The notes beneath the pieces are model-generated. The model was given only the letters and a program-made list of their open reading frames with translations. It ran no database searches and was not told the DNA's origin. Below are positions 32,095 through 43,776 of a stretch of 64,000 bases of DNA, in pieces (position 1 is the stretch's first letter; each line of letters starts with the position of its first letter). Origin of the DNA: Areca catechu (Eukaryota > Streptophyta > Magnoliopsida > Arecales > Arecaceae); NCBI GenBank assembly GCA_021397845.1, contig CM038053.1, positions 144,474,541-144,538,540 of the forward strand. The letters run 5' to 3'. A program made the translations under genes and the position numbers.

Positions 32095-34206
32095 TGTTGG
32101 AAAATGGAGTAGAATGTCATGCATGTTTTTTTATAAAAATCATAATAGAAAAAAATCAGATTAAATTAATTTTTATCAGATTATAAGTACTTAGATCATA
32201 TCTAAAAATCCTGCCAAAAGGATCGAACATGATATGCAAAGAATTAAAATTATAGAAAATAAACTCTGCATGCATCCACTCATCGATGCATGACGTATAT
32301 CAAATCTATATATAATACAAAATCTAATTTCATACATTAGCACAGGTCGATGATCGTTGCTGTTGATGGCATATGGTAAGGACTTTTCATGTCGCTTCAC
32401 AGCAGCACAAGATTTCTGGCCTCTGTAAATAGTTTACATGAAACTCCGACATGATCAATCTCCTAGGATTGATAAATTCCTCAAAAGGCTACCAGATGGC
32501 TAGAATAAAATATTTCTTAAATCTTCTTGAATCCTCCAAGAAGATCAAGAATTGGAGAACAAAGAGGATCAAGTGTGGTGGAGAAATAAAAATAAAAGAA
32601 TTTCTTTTTATTTTTTTGCATCTCCTTAGAAGACCTAGTGCTATAACCCTAAGAAACCATTCATGCCAACTTTGGTTTTCACTCCCACTCCCAATTTCTT
32701 TTCTTTAGTATTTTTTCCTGATTTTCATGGTAGTCCTACTCTTGTCACACATCCCAAGAAATATCAAATAAAATTTGTGGCATGGAGTTTGGATGAGGTT
32801 ATGAGGAGATAAAGATGACAGGATAAGGATAAGGCTAGGAGTTTCAGTCTTACCGAAACTTCTCCAATTTAAATCTAAACTAATTCAGATTTAAACCAAA
32901 TTTAAACCACATTATTCTAATCCAAAAGAAAATGAGGAGGATAAAAAGCTAATTTTTTTCATGAAGAATTTTTAGAAAAATTATGTTATGCAAGGAGAAC
33001 ATCTAGGTGGCACTAGGTGAGGGGTTTCTTAATTTTGACTTGGTCAAAATTAGTTAAGGATCAAACTAATTTGGTTAAAACTAATTTAACCAATTTGAAC
33101 CTAATCTAATCAGGTCCAAACTAACTTAATTTATTTTCAATCAAATCAGAAATTAATCAAGCCTAAATATGAATCAAATCAAGAACAAAACCTCTTAGCG
33201 CTTAGATCATCATATAACCTAATCGGGTGAAAGCTAATTGAACCATATTAAATTATACTTGACCTAAATCTCTTTGCTCAATCAAATTGAGCCAATTAGT
33301 AAATCTAATTACTAATAAATCCTTCTATAATTAATTTAAAACTAATTAATTATTAATTTATAATATTTGTATAGGGTTACTTGTTAATCATATTTATAAT
33401 TTTGTTCCTAAACAATTCTTAATCATTTATCAGCTATCATGATCGATCAGAAACTTCTAATGTATATGACCCTATAGATTCAAACACTAAATTGATAGCC
33501 TAGAAACCAATTCTTGAACTAATTGAAATGACCATCTAGCAATGATGTCTGACATCTAGATAGGTCGAGTGATTGTAAAGCAACATTCAAGAACTTAGGC
33601 ATTCGGTTACCGTATAATTCATCTCTTTGACCTAATATTCAGGATGACTTTAAAGCCAACTACAAACTCCCGAATAGTGCATCTAGATATATCTCAACCT
33701 ACTAAATCCTATAACTCCTCACAAGGATTACTCTGGTCAAGGTTTTGCTAAATTGAAACATGGAAAAGCATTTTCTTCATCACCTTGGAGTAGTCAATCC
33801 TTTCTTGACTTACATATTAACTTAACAAGTACTTAACTGCACCTAGTAACCTTCAATCATTATATTAGAAATCTAGATAGTCTAGCACCTAAGCATTATG
33901 AGTTGCTTATAAGTCACTGTAGTGATCTCAGGTTGGAGAGATACTTATACCCATATTCTTCTAAAACATACTCTTGACAATAAAGTACTTAACAGACTTG
34001 GTCATATTTAGTGCAGTGTACACCTACACTTATGTGCATGCCATACCAGTATCTTCATACTCCTTGATTATCAGAACAATCAACCATACATAATAACCTA
34101 TACTCGATAAATGTTGTCATCCTAGGTAATAACATATCATTTAGTCATGAATATATTTAAGAATTACATGACAAATCCTCCTTTGTTGAATAAAAGTAGT
34201 TCTAAG

Positions 34207-35045
34207 TGTTGATAATCCTAGATCAGAGTATATACCACGGAAGCAATGTAGGAGAGTTCCTGACATGATGATGGCAGCCTTCTTTATAAACCAAGAAGTA
34301 GGAGAAGAGATAGAAGAGGTAGATGTAGCAGAAAAGAAGAGATTGTATTCTTTGGAAAAGAACTTGTTACAAGACACAAGATGACATCCGCCTCCTCTCA
34401 CAAACCAAGAAGAAGCTCCCACGCACGGACAATACCTCATGCATACTTTCCCTTTTCTAAACCCCATGAAACACCCCACGATCCCAAGCCCTCAAGAGGA
34501 ACAACGCATGCAAGAAACCCTCCTCGTGTGCCCTCTCTTTTTCTCTCTACTAAACCGTTGGCCCCCCTCCTTATTTTATACGCGGAATGGCTTAGTTCTA
34601 GGCATCCTGGACTTGGATGGTTAGGTTCAAGGTGGTTAGGATCCCTAGGTAGTTAGGATCCTTAGTTGGTTAAGCTTCCTAGTTAGTTAGACATCTTGGA
34701 CAGTTAGGACTCAACCACCTAACCGACTAACCAACTAAATACCTAGCCTCAAACCCCTTTCACACCTAAGGGGTAACTGACTACACCTCCGGACCTAAAC
34801 CCCATAACCCAACTAGGTTATGTTACAATCTCTCAAAAACTTCCCCCTAAGCCACATGAGAAAATACTCAAACCCCGAGCCCATGTACACCCATGTCTCA
34901 CATATTCTCTCAACCCTGGGTCAAACCCCCTGACTTAACAAAACTCTCAAGGACCTCTCTCCAACCTCCCAGGATCACCTTGAACATCCCTACCATGGCC
35001 TCCCAAGTCTCTCCAAGGCTTTGGAATACCACACAAAACCCTACA
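34207..35045 (-). repeat. 3' LTR of E5
   Basis: 839 bp, TGTTGATAATCC...ACCCTACA in plus orientation. It matches 36730-37571 with scattered differences. Confidence 0.93.
34571..34580 (-). promoter_or_regulatory. TATA-like box in the E5 LTR
   Basis: TATAAAATAA on the minus strand. The same box is at 37084-37093 in the other LTR, supporting the minus orientation. Confidence 0.55.
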
Positions 35046-35750
35046 ATCTCTACCTTGGTCCCCCAAGCTTTAGCAAACCTGGCAATGTCCTCCTGCACAA
35101 CCCCGCTGTAACTGCATGTCTTGATAGCCCCTTGTGCAGATCTCCTTGCCTTTGCCAACATCCTTCAGCTCCTATACGCCCTTGGAGGCCTTTGGGATGA
35201 CCACCTCCCCCGCTAAAGATCCTTGCTTGTACCCTGGCAACACCGTTGTAGCCTTCCTTCTGCTTCGTAACTACATCAGTCTTTTCCTTGGACTTCTCTG
35301 GAGAGACCATAGCGATCCAGAACCAGTACTCGCTGTAACTGGAGCTTTTCCTGACACCATCTCCTCAAAGCCATGCCTCACTACCTATGCATGCTATTCC
35401 ACCTGCCTCGGTGCACCCCTAGCACTGGTGCTAGGATGTGACTCCTCCCCGTGCATTCTTCATTTTGACCACTTGTTGAATCCTACTCCACCCATGAAGC
35501 CACCTCTCCCCGGTGTTCCACCTGAGACTGAAGTCCTTCTGATGCCACATAATGAAATCCCGAGGCCAGCCACTCAATGCTACCCTACTGAGCTTGCCGC
35601 TACACCTCGTACCTCATCACTGCCTCCTCGGACCCTTTGCATCCCGTGAACCCCTCTGAGTCCATTTTGGATACACTGCCCCCTGCAGGCTCCTCCGAAA
35701 TAACCAAGAGCTCATCTGACTCTTCCTTTGATCCAGCAATTGAACCTGAG
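35046..35750 (-). other. E5 internal region downstream of gag
   Basis: About 0.7 kb. It has open stretches on both strands, but none matches a retrotransposon domain that I recognise. It occupies the place where pol would be. Confidence 0.5.
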
Positions 35751-36516
35751 AAATCCGAACTTTCCTTTTCTCTATCCTTGCACTTCTTCCTAAGTGGACA
35801 CTCCTACTTAAAGTGCCCTGCTACACCACACCTGTAGCTCTTTCCCGCCATGCTGCCTATCTTGGACTGTACCCATCCTACCTGTTCACCTTTGTTCTTT
35901 CATTTTCTTGGCCTCTTTGACACAGACAAACCCTCCTAAATGACCTCCCTCTTCATCATCCATTCCCACTGCTCATTGGACCTTAGCACTGATATGATAT
36001 CCTCATATACCAGCATCTCCTTTCCATACAACAGTGTAGTCACCAACGGATCGAAGCTCCCAGGTAATGAACATAAAAGCAGCAGACTCTTATCTTCCTC
36101 TTCAAAATCCATCACAATGTTGAGCAAATCCATGCTCATCCGGTCGAACCACTAAATGTATCCCACAACATCCTCACCCTCTTGCATCCGAAGGCTGTAT
36201 AGTTGCCTCTACAGCACCAACTTGTTACACATATTCTTCACAATATACATGGTGTGCAACCTCAACCACAATCCCTTAGGTGTCTTCTCCTTTAACATGC
36301 TATACAAAACTTCATCCGCCAAACAAGCCCTAATCATGGTACATGCCCTTTTCTTCTAGGACATCCACTCCTTATCATTCATAACCCCTGGCCTATCTTC
36401 CAAAGCCAAATCAATCCCATATGAACTAGCAAGTCTTCTATCCTAACCTTCCACATGGTGAAACTCCTTTTCCCATCAAACTTCTTCACACCAATCTTCA
36501 TCCTACTACCTTCCAT
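35751..36516 (-). pseudogene. E5 gag (broken)
   Basis: The start codon is at 36516-36514 on the minus strand (MEGSRMKIGVKKFDG). Several in-frame stops follow. A clear open part spans 36139-35936 and includes FEEEDKSLLLLCSLPGSF and YEDIISVLRSNEQ, typical of copia Gag. The zinc knuckle at 35839-35798 reads S-x2-C-x4-H with a stop before the last Cys, so its first Cys is Ser and it is interrupted. The sequence after the knuckle is acidic and Ser-rich. Confidence 0.82.
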
Positions 36517-36710
36517 GATCCAAAACAAACAAAAATAGTGAAAGATTGAATACCTTGAAGAAGATACCTGATGTAGGAGGGTGAACAGTAGCCCCAGATC
36601 TTATCCTTCCTTCTAACACTTTGAGAAAACTCTAGATCTGAACCCTTCTCCAAAATCCTAGAGAAACCATAAAGGGATCCTAGGGTAGAAACCTCCTCTT
36701 CCCATGCTTG

Positions 36711-36729
36711 AACCCGCTTTGATACTACT
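36711..36729 (-). other. Primer-binding site of E5
   Basis: On the minus strand AGTAGTATCAAAGCGGGTT directly follows the 5' LTR. It resembles the Met-tRNA complement with substitutions. Confidence 0.65.
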
Positions 36730-37571
36730 TGTTGATATCCTGGATCAGAGTATATATCGTGGAAGCAATGTGGGAGAGTTCCTGACATGATGATGTCAGC
36801 CTTCTTTGTAAACCAAGAAGTAGGAGAAGAGATAGATGTAGGAGAAAAGAAGAGATTGTATTCCTTGGAGAAGAACTTGTTACAAGACACAAGATGACAT
36901 CCGCCTCCTCTCACAAACTGAGAAGAAGCTCCCACGCTCTGACAATACCTCATGCACGCTTTCCCTTCTCCAAACCCCATGAAACACCCCACGATCCTGA
37001 GCCCTCAAAAGGACCCACACACACAAGAAACCCTCCTCGTGCGCCCTCTTTTTTTCTCTCAGCTAAACCGTCGCCCCCCCTCCTTATTTTATATAGGGAA
37101 TGGTTTAGTTCTAGTCATCTTGGACTTGGACGGTTAGGTTCAAGTTGGTTAGGATCCTTAGTTGGTTAGGCTTCCTAGTTAGTTAGACCTCTTGGACGGT
37201 TAGGATTCAACCACCTAACCGACTAACCAACTAACTACCTAGTCTCAAATCCCTTTCACATCTAAGGGGCAGCCGACTACACCTCTGAACCTAAACCCCA
37301 TAACCCAACTAGGTTATGTTACAATCTCTCAAAAACTTCCCCCTAAGCCACATGAGAAAACACTCAAACCCCGAGCCCATGTACACCTATGTCTCACATG
37401 TTCTCTCAACCCTGGGTCAAACCCCCTGACCCAACATGACTCTAAGGGACCTTTGGAACACCTCTAGAAATCGCTTGGTATGCCTTCAAGCTCCCAGGGA
37501 TTGCCTCGAACATCCCTGCCATGGCCTCCCAAGTCTCTCCAAGGCTTGAGAGCACCATACAAAATCCTACA
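36730..37571 (-). repeat. 5' LTR of E5
   Basis: 842 bp, TGTTGATATCC...AAATCCTACA in plus orientation, followed by the right TSD ctaag. Confidence 0.93.
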
Positions 37572-37728
37572 CTAAGGACTTCATCATAAAAGAATTCATA
37601 TGGAAGATGCACAAAAAGAGATGAACTACCAAAAATAACTTTTTATTTTATTAATGATTCATGTATAAATTATAAGAGCTCAACCATTTACAACATAGAT
37701 AATTGGCTTTATGACACATTTTCTATCA

Positions 37729-37740
37729 ACCCCCACTTGG
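37729..37740 (-). other. Polypurine tract of E6
   Basis: CCAAGTGGGGGT on the minus strand, adjacent to the LTR start. It corresponds to the tract in E7 and E8. Confidence 0.75.
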
Positions 37741-39939
37741 ACTAGAGCTAATTAGAATAGTATCGAATATCCATCTTCCACTTGTGATCATCGAACTCTT
37801 TGATTTTGATAATTTTAGTAAATGAGTCGACCAAGTTCTCCTTTCCATCAATCTTTCGAAGATCAACTTCACCTCATTCCAAGATCTCTTAGATAAGATG
37901 GTAGCGATGTAGAATGTGCTTAGTTTGCTGGTGCAACTTCGGTTCCTTCATTTGAGCTATGGCCTCAATGCTATCACAATTTAGAAAAACTGGGCCATCG
38001 ATGGAGGGTACCACTCCAAGCTCGGTAATGAACTTTCATAGCCAAATAGCTTTCTTTGTAGCATCAGACACTGTAATGTATTTTGCCTCGCATACTAAAT
38101 CAATCATAATGTGTTGTTTGGAACTTTTCTACCAAATTGCTTATCCATTCAAGGTAAATACATAACCTAATATCTCTATCCGATTGAAAACTTGAGTCAG
38201 TATAAGCGACTAGTTTCATGTTAGAATCTCCATAAATGAGCCACTGGTCCTTACTATTTTTCAAATACTTAAGGATGGTTTTTATGACCTTCCAATAGTT
38301 CTTACTTAGATCAGATTGGTATCTGCTCACTATCTCTAGTGAGTATGCCATATGTGGTCTCATACATGTCATAGTGTACATTATAGATCCCACTACATAA
38401 GTATATAGAATCATACTCATATTTCTCTCTCTTGAGGAGTTGTTGGACAATATTTATAGAGAGTAATTCCATGTCCTATCGAAAAATAGCCTTTCTTGGA
38501 ATTTATCATACTGAATCATTTTAGCACGGCCTTAATGTATATGGATTGGGCTAACCCTAGCAACCTTTTAGATCTATCCCTATAGATCTTCATTTCTAGG
38601 ATGTAAGATGCTTCTTCCAAGTCCTTCATGGAGAATTAAGATAAAAATTGTACTTTTATTCCTTGTAATGTGGGAATATCATTCCCAATTAAAAGAATGT
38701 CATCTACATATAAAACAAGAAAGACTACCACTAAACTATTAGCCGATTTATATATGCAGGACTCTTCTCCATTCTTAACAAAGCCATACATTATGATCAC
38801 CTTATCAAAATATATGTTCTAACTCCATTTCAGATTTCATGACATTTAGCCATTTATCAGAGTCGACACTCTACATTGCATCCATATAGGTGATCAGATC
38901 CTTATTATTTTTATCAAGTTCAATAGGATCACCATTCCAGACTAAGAAACCATAGTATTTATCTAGTTGATGCAATACTCTATTAGATCTCCTTAATGGT
39001 GCATCTACAACAAGCTCCGGGTGTGATACAATCAAATCTAGTTCTATGGATTAGTCAATGGTGTCAGTTCTTCTACCTGTCAAACTTCTTCAAGTTCAAT
39101 CTTAGTGGCATTAGTTCCTTCTCCAAGGAACTCCTTTTTCAAAAAGACTGCTCTATTACTGATGAACACATTTTGTTCATCGGTAGAAAAAATCTCTCTT
39201 AGTTTCTTTCAAGTATCCTATGAAAACATATTTATCAAACCTAGGTCTATGTTTGTCCATTTTTAAACGTTTGACATAAATTGAACATCCCTAGACCCTA
39301 AGATGTGAGAGCCCTAGCTTATGCCTTGACCATATAGTATTTTGTCTACAAACTTGCTAGGAACTCTATTTAGAATGTAATAAGCTGACACGAGTGCATA
39401 TCCCTAAAAGAAGATTAATAGACTCACAAATCCTATCATGGATCAAACTATGTTTAATAAGGTTTGATTCTTCCTTTCAGACACTCCATTATACTGAGAT
39501 GTCCATTATAAAAGAATCCCATTCTCTTCTGAATATGCCAAAAACTCACAGTAAGGTATTCACCTCCTCAATCAAATCTAAGATTTTTAATATTCTTCTT
39601 AATTTATTTTTCTACTTCATTATGAAATTATTTGAACATTTAAAATGACTCAGACTTATATCTCATCAGGTAGATGTATGCATACCTTGATAGGTTGTCT
39701 ATGAACATGATGAAGTAGTGATATTCACCTATGGCTAATGTATTCATGGATCCATATACATTACTATGTACTAGACCCAGAACCTTAGTGGCTCTTTTAC
39801 CTTTTCTAAAGAAATGTAATTTAGTCATTTTACTAAGAAGGCAGGATTCACCGATCGGCAATGATTCAAAATCATTGAGTTCGAGAAAACCCTCTTTAAT
39901 TAATTTGTTTATCCTATTCTTGTTAATATGACCTAGCAT
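37741..39939 (-). pseudogene. E6 pol: integrase, RT, RNase H (heavily broken)
   Basis: Reading leftward: an integrase fragment (LGHINKNRINKL, then SNVYGS, FIDNLSRYAY) at 39939-39640, and a decayed integrase C-terminus to about 38900. RT then jumps from the region before MKSEMES to just before YFDKVI near 38831, so about 150 residues of the RT N-terminal part are deleted. The catalytic YVDD survives at 38710-38699. RNase H remnants run from about 38450 to 37750. Stops and shifts occur throughout. Confidence 0.82.
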
Positions 39940-40048
39940 ACAATACTAAAGGTACATATCAGAAATATTTGATAATCTAGGGCATTTGCTAGACATGTAC
40001 ACTGCACTAGTGATAAAATATAAATATTATTTTTTAATTATTCATGCA

Positions 40049-41213
40049 TTACAATAATACCCTCAAAATGATATCATAATAATCATCTTTTATTAATAAA
40101 TAAAAATCATTCTTAGTCAAAAGGCATATAGAGATTACATTTATTATAAAACTAAGACAATAATGACAATCATCTAAAACAATGATATTTTCATTAAAGA
40201 CAAGTTTGACAAGTCCTAAAGCTAGAAATGGAACTGCTCTTCCATCTCCAATATTTTGGATTATCTCATCATCTTCAAATCTTCTACTAACCTGAAGTCC
40301 CTGTAATGAATTACAAATATTAATAGGACTCCTGATATCTAATATCCAGGTAGTAATATTACAAATAAAGAAGTTACAAGGTCTTATCATATAATTACCT
40401 TATCCAGCAACCCCTTTCTGATTTTTTTAATTTGGCCTGTTTGAATCAAGTGTCCCTACTTCTTATAGAAGAAGCACTCTACCTGACTCTAGACAACTTG
40501 GACTTCTTAGTTTGATTTGGTTGAGCACATTTCTTCTTGTTTTTCTTTTTCCCTTCTTAAAGGGATGCCACCTTATCAAAGTTGAACCTACCACTACAGT
40601 CACTTGCCCCTTGTGGAGCTGATGACCCTTCTCATAAGTTTATAGCAACCCTAGCAAACTATGGTAGTTGATGGTAGGCTTAGTCATTTTGTAATGACTA
40701 AGGAAGTCTAGGTAAGACTTTGATAAGGTGTTTAAAATATCACATCTTTTCATAGCTACTTATGCAATGAAAATCTAAGTTTGCTCAGGCATTCGATCAA
40801 TTTAATCATGTACAATATATGATCAGTGATTGACGCCCCTTCCTTCTTCCTTACATTAAAGATGGTATAAGACATTTTATACCTTTCAATATCATTGAGA
40901 GTGCCGAAGGATTCTTTCAACACTTGAAGCATATCTTGTAGCTGAGCATCCTCGAATTTGAGATTGAGTTCATCATTCATGGATTCTTGCATAATGCATT
41001 AAACCATGGTTCGATCATTGTGCCACTTCTAGTAAGTGTTTCAGACCGGACCTCGAGCATTAGGAGCGGGCTCCTTAAAATTGGATCTATCAACATGTAC
41101 AAGATCTTTTCGTGCTCTAGGACTATTTTCAACTTTCGATACCAATTATCAAAATTAGGTCTCGTCAGCCTTTCATTGTCCAACAATGAATGGAGTGATA
41201 ATGTACTGACCAT
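40049..41213 (-). pseudogene. E6 gag and protease (broken)
   Basis: The start is at 41213 (MVSTLSLHSLLDN). Open pieces are 41213-40977, 40992-40756 and 40390-40049, in different frames with stops between. The zinc knuckle near 40475 reads C-F-F-Y-K-K then a stop, so it is lost. The protease region reads LDIRSPINIC, where relatives have LDTG or LDTA. It aligns with E1 gag over its length. Confidence 0.82.
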
Positions 41214-41608
41214 TTTTAACCCAAAAAAAAGAGAACAAGACCTATTCGTATATGAATCATTTAATCCTAAAGACTCGGACTTTAGTCTAAAGGTCCTCTT
41301 ATTATTTTGTATAAATTGGTAGCCTCTATCTCTAATTCAAGAAATTACATTAATTCCTTAGCGGGTACCAGAATCCAATAGACTACATATGAGCCCGACT
41401 TTGACCAGCCTATCCATGCATATCTAAAGGTAGGTTCCTAACCAATTATTTCTCAAAACAATTTATAGTAATAATTTTGCCCCAGATACCTCTTCAGTTG
41501 GTCTTTGGACCTCCACTGAAAGTCTTGGTTAGGTCCAACCATTAACATGACTGACTTAGTACTTTAGCCAATAAATAGCCAAGCCTGACTTTGACCAGCT
41601 CACTTAAC
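41214..41608 (-). other. E6 leader, truncated
   Basis: Non-coding, homologous on the minus strand to E1 about 2715-3060 (GTCAAAGTCAGGCTTG and GTTAATGGTT blocks). It stops at 41608 where the telomere-like array begins. Confidence 0.75.
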
Positions 41609-42309
41609 CACCAAAAAAATAAATCCTAAACCCTAAAAACCTAAACCCAAAACTCTAAAACCTAAACCCGTAACACCAAACCCTAAAACCCTAAATCCAA
41701 AACCCAAAACCCCAAGTCTTGAAACCCTAAATCCTAAAACCCTAAACCCTAAAACCCTAAAACATAGGACCCCAAACATTAAAACAATAAACCCAATAAA
41801 CCCTAAACCCGAAAGCACTAAACCTTAAACCCCAAACACTAAATCCTAAACTCCAAACCCTACAACCCTAAACAATAAATCCTAAATCCTAAAACCCTAA
41901 ACCCTAAACCCTAAAAGCCTAAACCCTAAACTCCAAACCCTAAAATGCTAATCCCAAATCCTAAACCCTAACCTCCAAATCCCAAAACCCTAAATCTTAA
42001 ACCATAAAGCATAAATCCTAAATCCTAAACTCCTAAACCCAAACCCCTCAACCCTAAACCATAAACCCAAAATCCTAAACTCTAAATCCTAAACCCTAAG
42101 TGCTAAACCCTAAACCTTAAACCATAAAACCCTAAGCCCAAAACACTAAAACCCTAAATCCTAAAACCAAAACCCTAAACCATAAAACCCTAAACCCTAA
42201 ACCTTAAACCCAAAACCATAAAACCCTAAACCCTAAACCCTATATCCTAAAAACCTAAACCCTAAATCCCAAAGCCTTAACCCAAACCCTAAACCATGAA
42301 CCATAAACC
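41609..42309. repeat. Degenerate telomere-like array (CCCTAAA), left part
   Basis: About 700 bp of variants of CCCTAAA (CCTAAAA, CCAAAAC, ATCCTAAA and similar), all in one orientation, with several perfect adjacent units near 41740-41760, 41900 and 42230. This is the Arabidopsis-type telomere motif in degenerate interstitial form. It ends at the left end of E7 and resumes at 63813. Confidence 0.9.
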
Positions 42310-43004
42310 TGAAAGGGTTCCAGTGCACCACAGTGAAAAGATAATTTCAAAATGATGAAATTTACACCAAAACCATTAGCCAGGATCTCCTTATTCAGGA
42401 TTAAAACATATGAGAAAAATGCAAACCTACACTATTAGAATTAGGGCACCAACCTGTTATCGCTAAATCCAATTTTGATGTAGAATCAAAACTTGATGTT
42501 GAATGACCCTTTTGAATTCACCAGGCGTCCAAATGTCCACCCTCCAATGGTGATCCACAAAAAATTGATCAAGATGCTTGCTTCTTCAAAAGTTCCTTCA
42601 CTTGAATTCTTCTCCTAGAACTCAAGAGGACTATGGCTGAAAAACTCCACGGCAGGGACTTCTTACTTATTTTCTTTCTTCTTTTCTTTCTTCTTCCTCT
42701 CCCTTTCTTAAGACCTTGTCCTAAGAATACACTCTTGTCTTGAAGGAGGAGGAGGATTTAAGACACTAATGTCTTAATATAAAAGGAAATAAAAATAGAG
42801 TATATCTTCTTTTCTTTTACCATTCGAGAGATTCTTCCTATCTCTTGTTTTAGACTTTAGTTTCAACAGAGAAGAGAACTCTGTAAAAGGAAAACTCTTG
42901 TGTCCTAAACAAGCTAAGGAGGAATCAGTCTCCTGGAAAGGAAATAAAAAAAAAAAAAAAAAAAACTTCTGTCGTACATTAGAAAAACACCCGAAGCCTC
43001 TGTT

Positions 43005-43014
43005 CCTTAAATAG
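43005..43014 (-). promoter_or_regulatory. TATA-like box in the E7 LTR
   Basis: CTATTTAAGG on the minus strand, identical to the E2 box. The other copy is at 51971-51980. Confidence 0.6.
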
Positions 43015-43351
43015 ACTACAAAAAGATATCTTTTCAAAAGAACAGAACTCTCCATAAACTATTTCTCACGGCTTTCCATATTTCTCACGCCCTCTCCTTC
43101 CTTCTTACGACACTTCAGATTCAAACTCACGGCTCTTCCTAAAAGAAAAGTCATGAAGTTTTAAGAAGAAGGAAGTCATGATGTTTCAGTCTCCGAAGAG
43201 ACGTTATATCGCGCAACCGGGAAGAGTTAGCGCCTTTTATCTTTCTCAAAATCCCCCAAACCATTAGATGACCATCTAACGGTCATTAGGAGATGCACTA
43301 ATAGATAATAACCGGCCAAAATGCAAAAATTGCGATGAAATAAGAAGACTT

Positions 43352-43383
43352 CATGCGCGCATGAAGAGTCCATGCGCGCGTGG
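43352..43383. promoter_or_regulatory. CGCG-rich palindromes upstream of the E7 TATA-like box
   Basis: CATGCGCGCATG and CCATGCGCGCGTGG are separated by AAGAGT. They lie about 340 bp upstream of the TATA-like box in the element sense. The other E7 LTR has the same at 52319-52350, and E8 has CACGCGCGTG pairs at 53795-53827 and 61546-61578. Confidence 0.5.
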
Positions 43384-43776
43384 AGTCTTCCCTCTTATCC
43401 ACGTGCACAAATAATTTGGGCAGCCTATATGGATGGGCTTGGGTGTTAATTAAGATGTAGTCTTAGCCATGGGTCAGCCCAAAGTCCTATATATTTAATT
43501 AGGGTCTAATTAGGTCCAATTAGAACCCAAATTGATCCAATTCGGAACCCTAATTCAAATCCAATTCGAATAGAAGCTAGGGTTTGCAACACCTGCTAGA
43601 GTGTTATCCTGCAAAGATGATTTAATTACAAATTAAACTCTTGATCAATCCTCTTAAGTGTGTGACCCATTGGGTTCCATATCCAGCCGGCAGTAGGTCT
43701 GAGTACAAGTTGACCTAACTTGATTAGAACTCTTTCTAATCGATTTAGGTCAAAATGAGCTTACCCGACTTGATCA

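Larger units (their letters stand above)
34207..37571 (-). mobile_element. E5: small gag-only LTR retrotransposon (TR-GAG-like)
   Basis: 3365 bp with LTRs at 34207-35045 and 36730-37571 and a perfect TSD, ctaag (34202-34206 and 37572-37576). Orientation is minus: a primer site next to the right LTR reads AGTATCAAAGC, and gag reads leftward. The internal region is only about 1.7 kb and contains gag but no protease, integrase, RT or RNase H that I can recognise. This resembles non-autonomous terminal-repeat elements that keep only gag, which would depend on pol supplied by another element. Confidence 0.9.
32095..37728 (-). repeat. 3' LTR of E6, interrupted by E5
   Basis: The LTR parts are 32095-34206 and 37577-37728, about 2.26 kb without E5 and its TSD. 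The right edge is fixed by the adjacent polypurine tract. The left edge at 32095 is inferred from the inverted terminal match and is less certain. The region is AT-rich with no supported coding sequence. Confidence 0.7.
32095..41608 (-). mobile_element. E6: degenerate Ty1/copia element, minus strand, 5' LTR missing
   Basis: From right to left: leader, gag, protease, integrase, RT, RNase H, polypurine tract and 3' LTR. Gag and leader are closest to E1. The LTR ends form a short inverted repeat (TGTTGGAAAATG at the left; TGATAGAAAATG read on the minus strand from 37728). The leader stops at 41608 against the telomere-like array, so the primer site and 5' LTR are absent. The coding parts are heavily broken and RT has an internal deletion. 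E5 is inserted in the 3' LTR. Confidence 0.87.

Noticed and set aside
35134..35649. Plus-strand ORF of 171 codons
   Set aside because: It is antisense to the internal region of E5, has low-complexity proline/threonine composition, no recognised domain and no conserved start.
41633..41818. Minus-strand ORF of 61 codons rich in GFRVLG
   Set aside because: It is a translation of the telomere-like repeat, not a protein gene.
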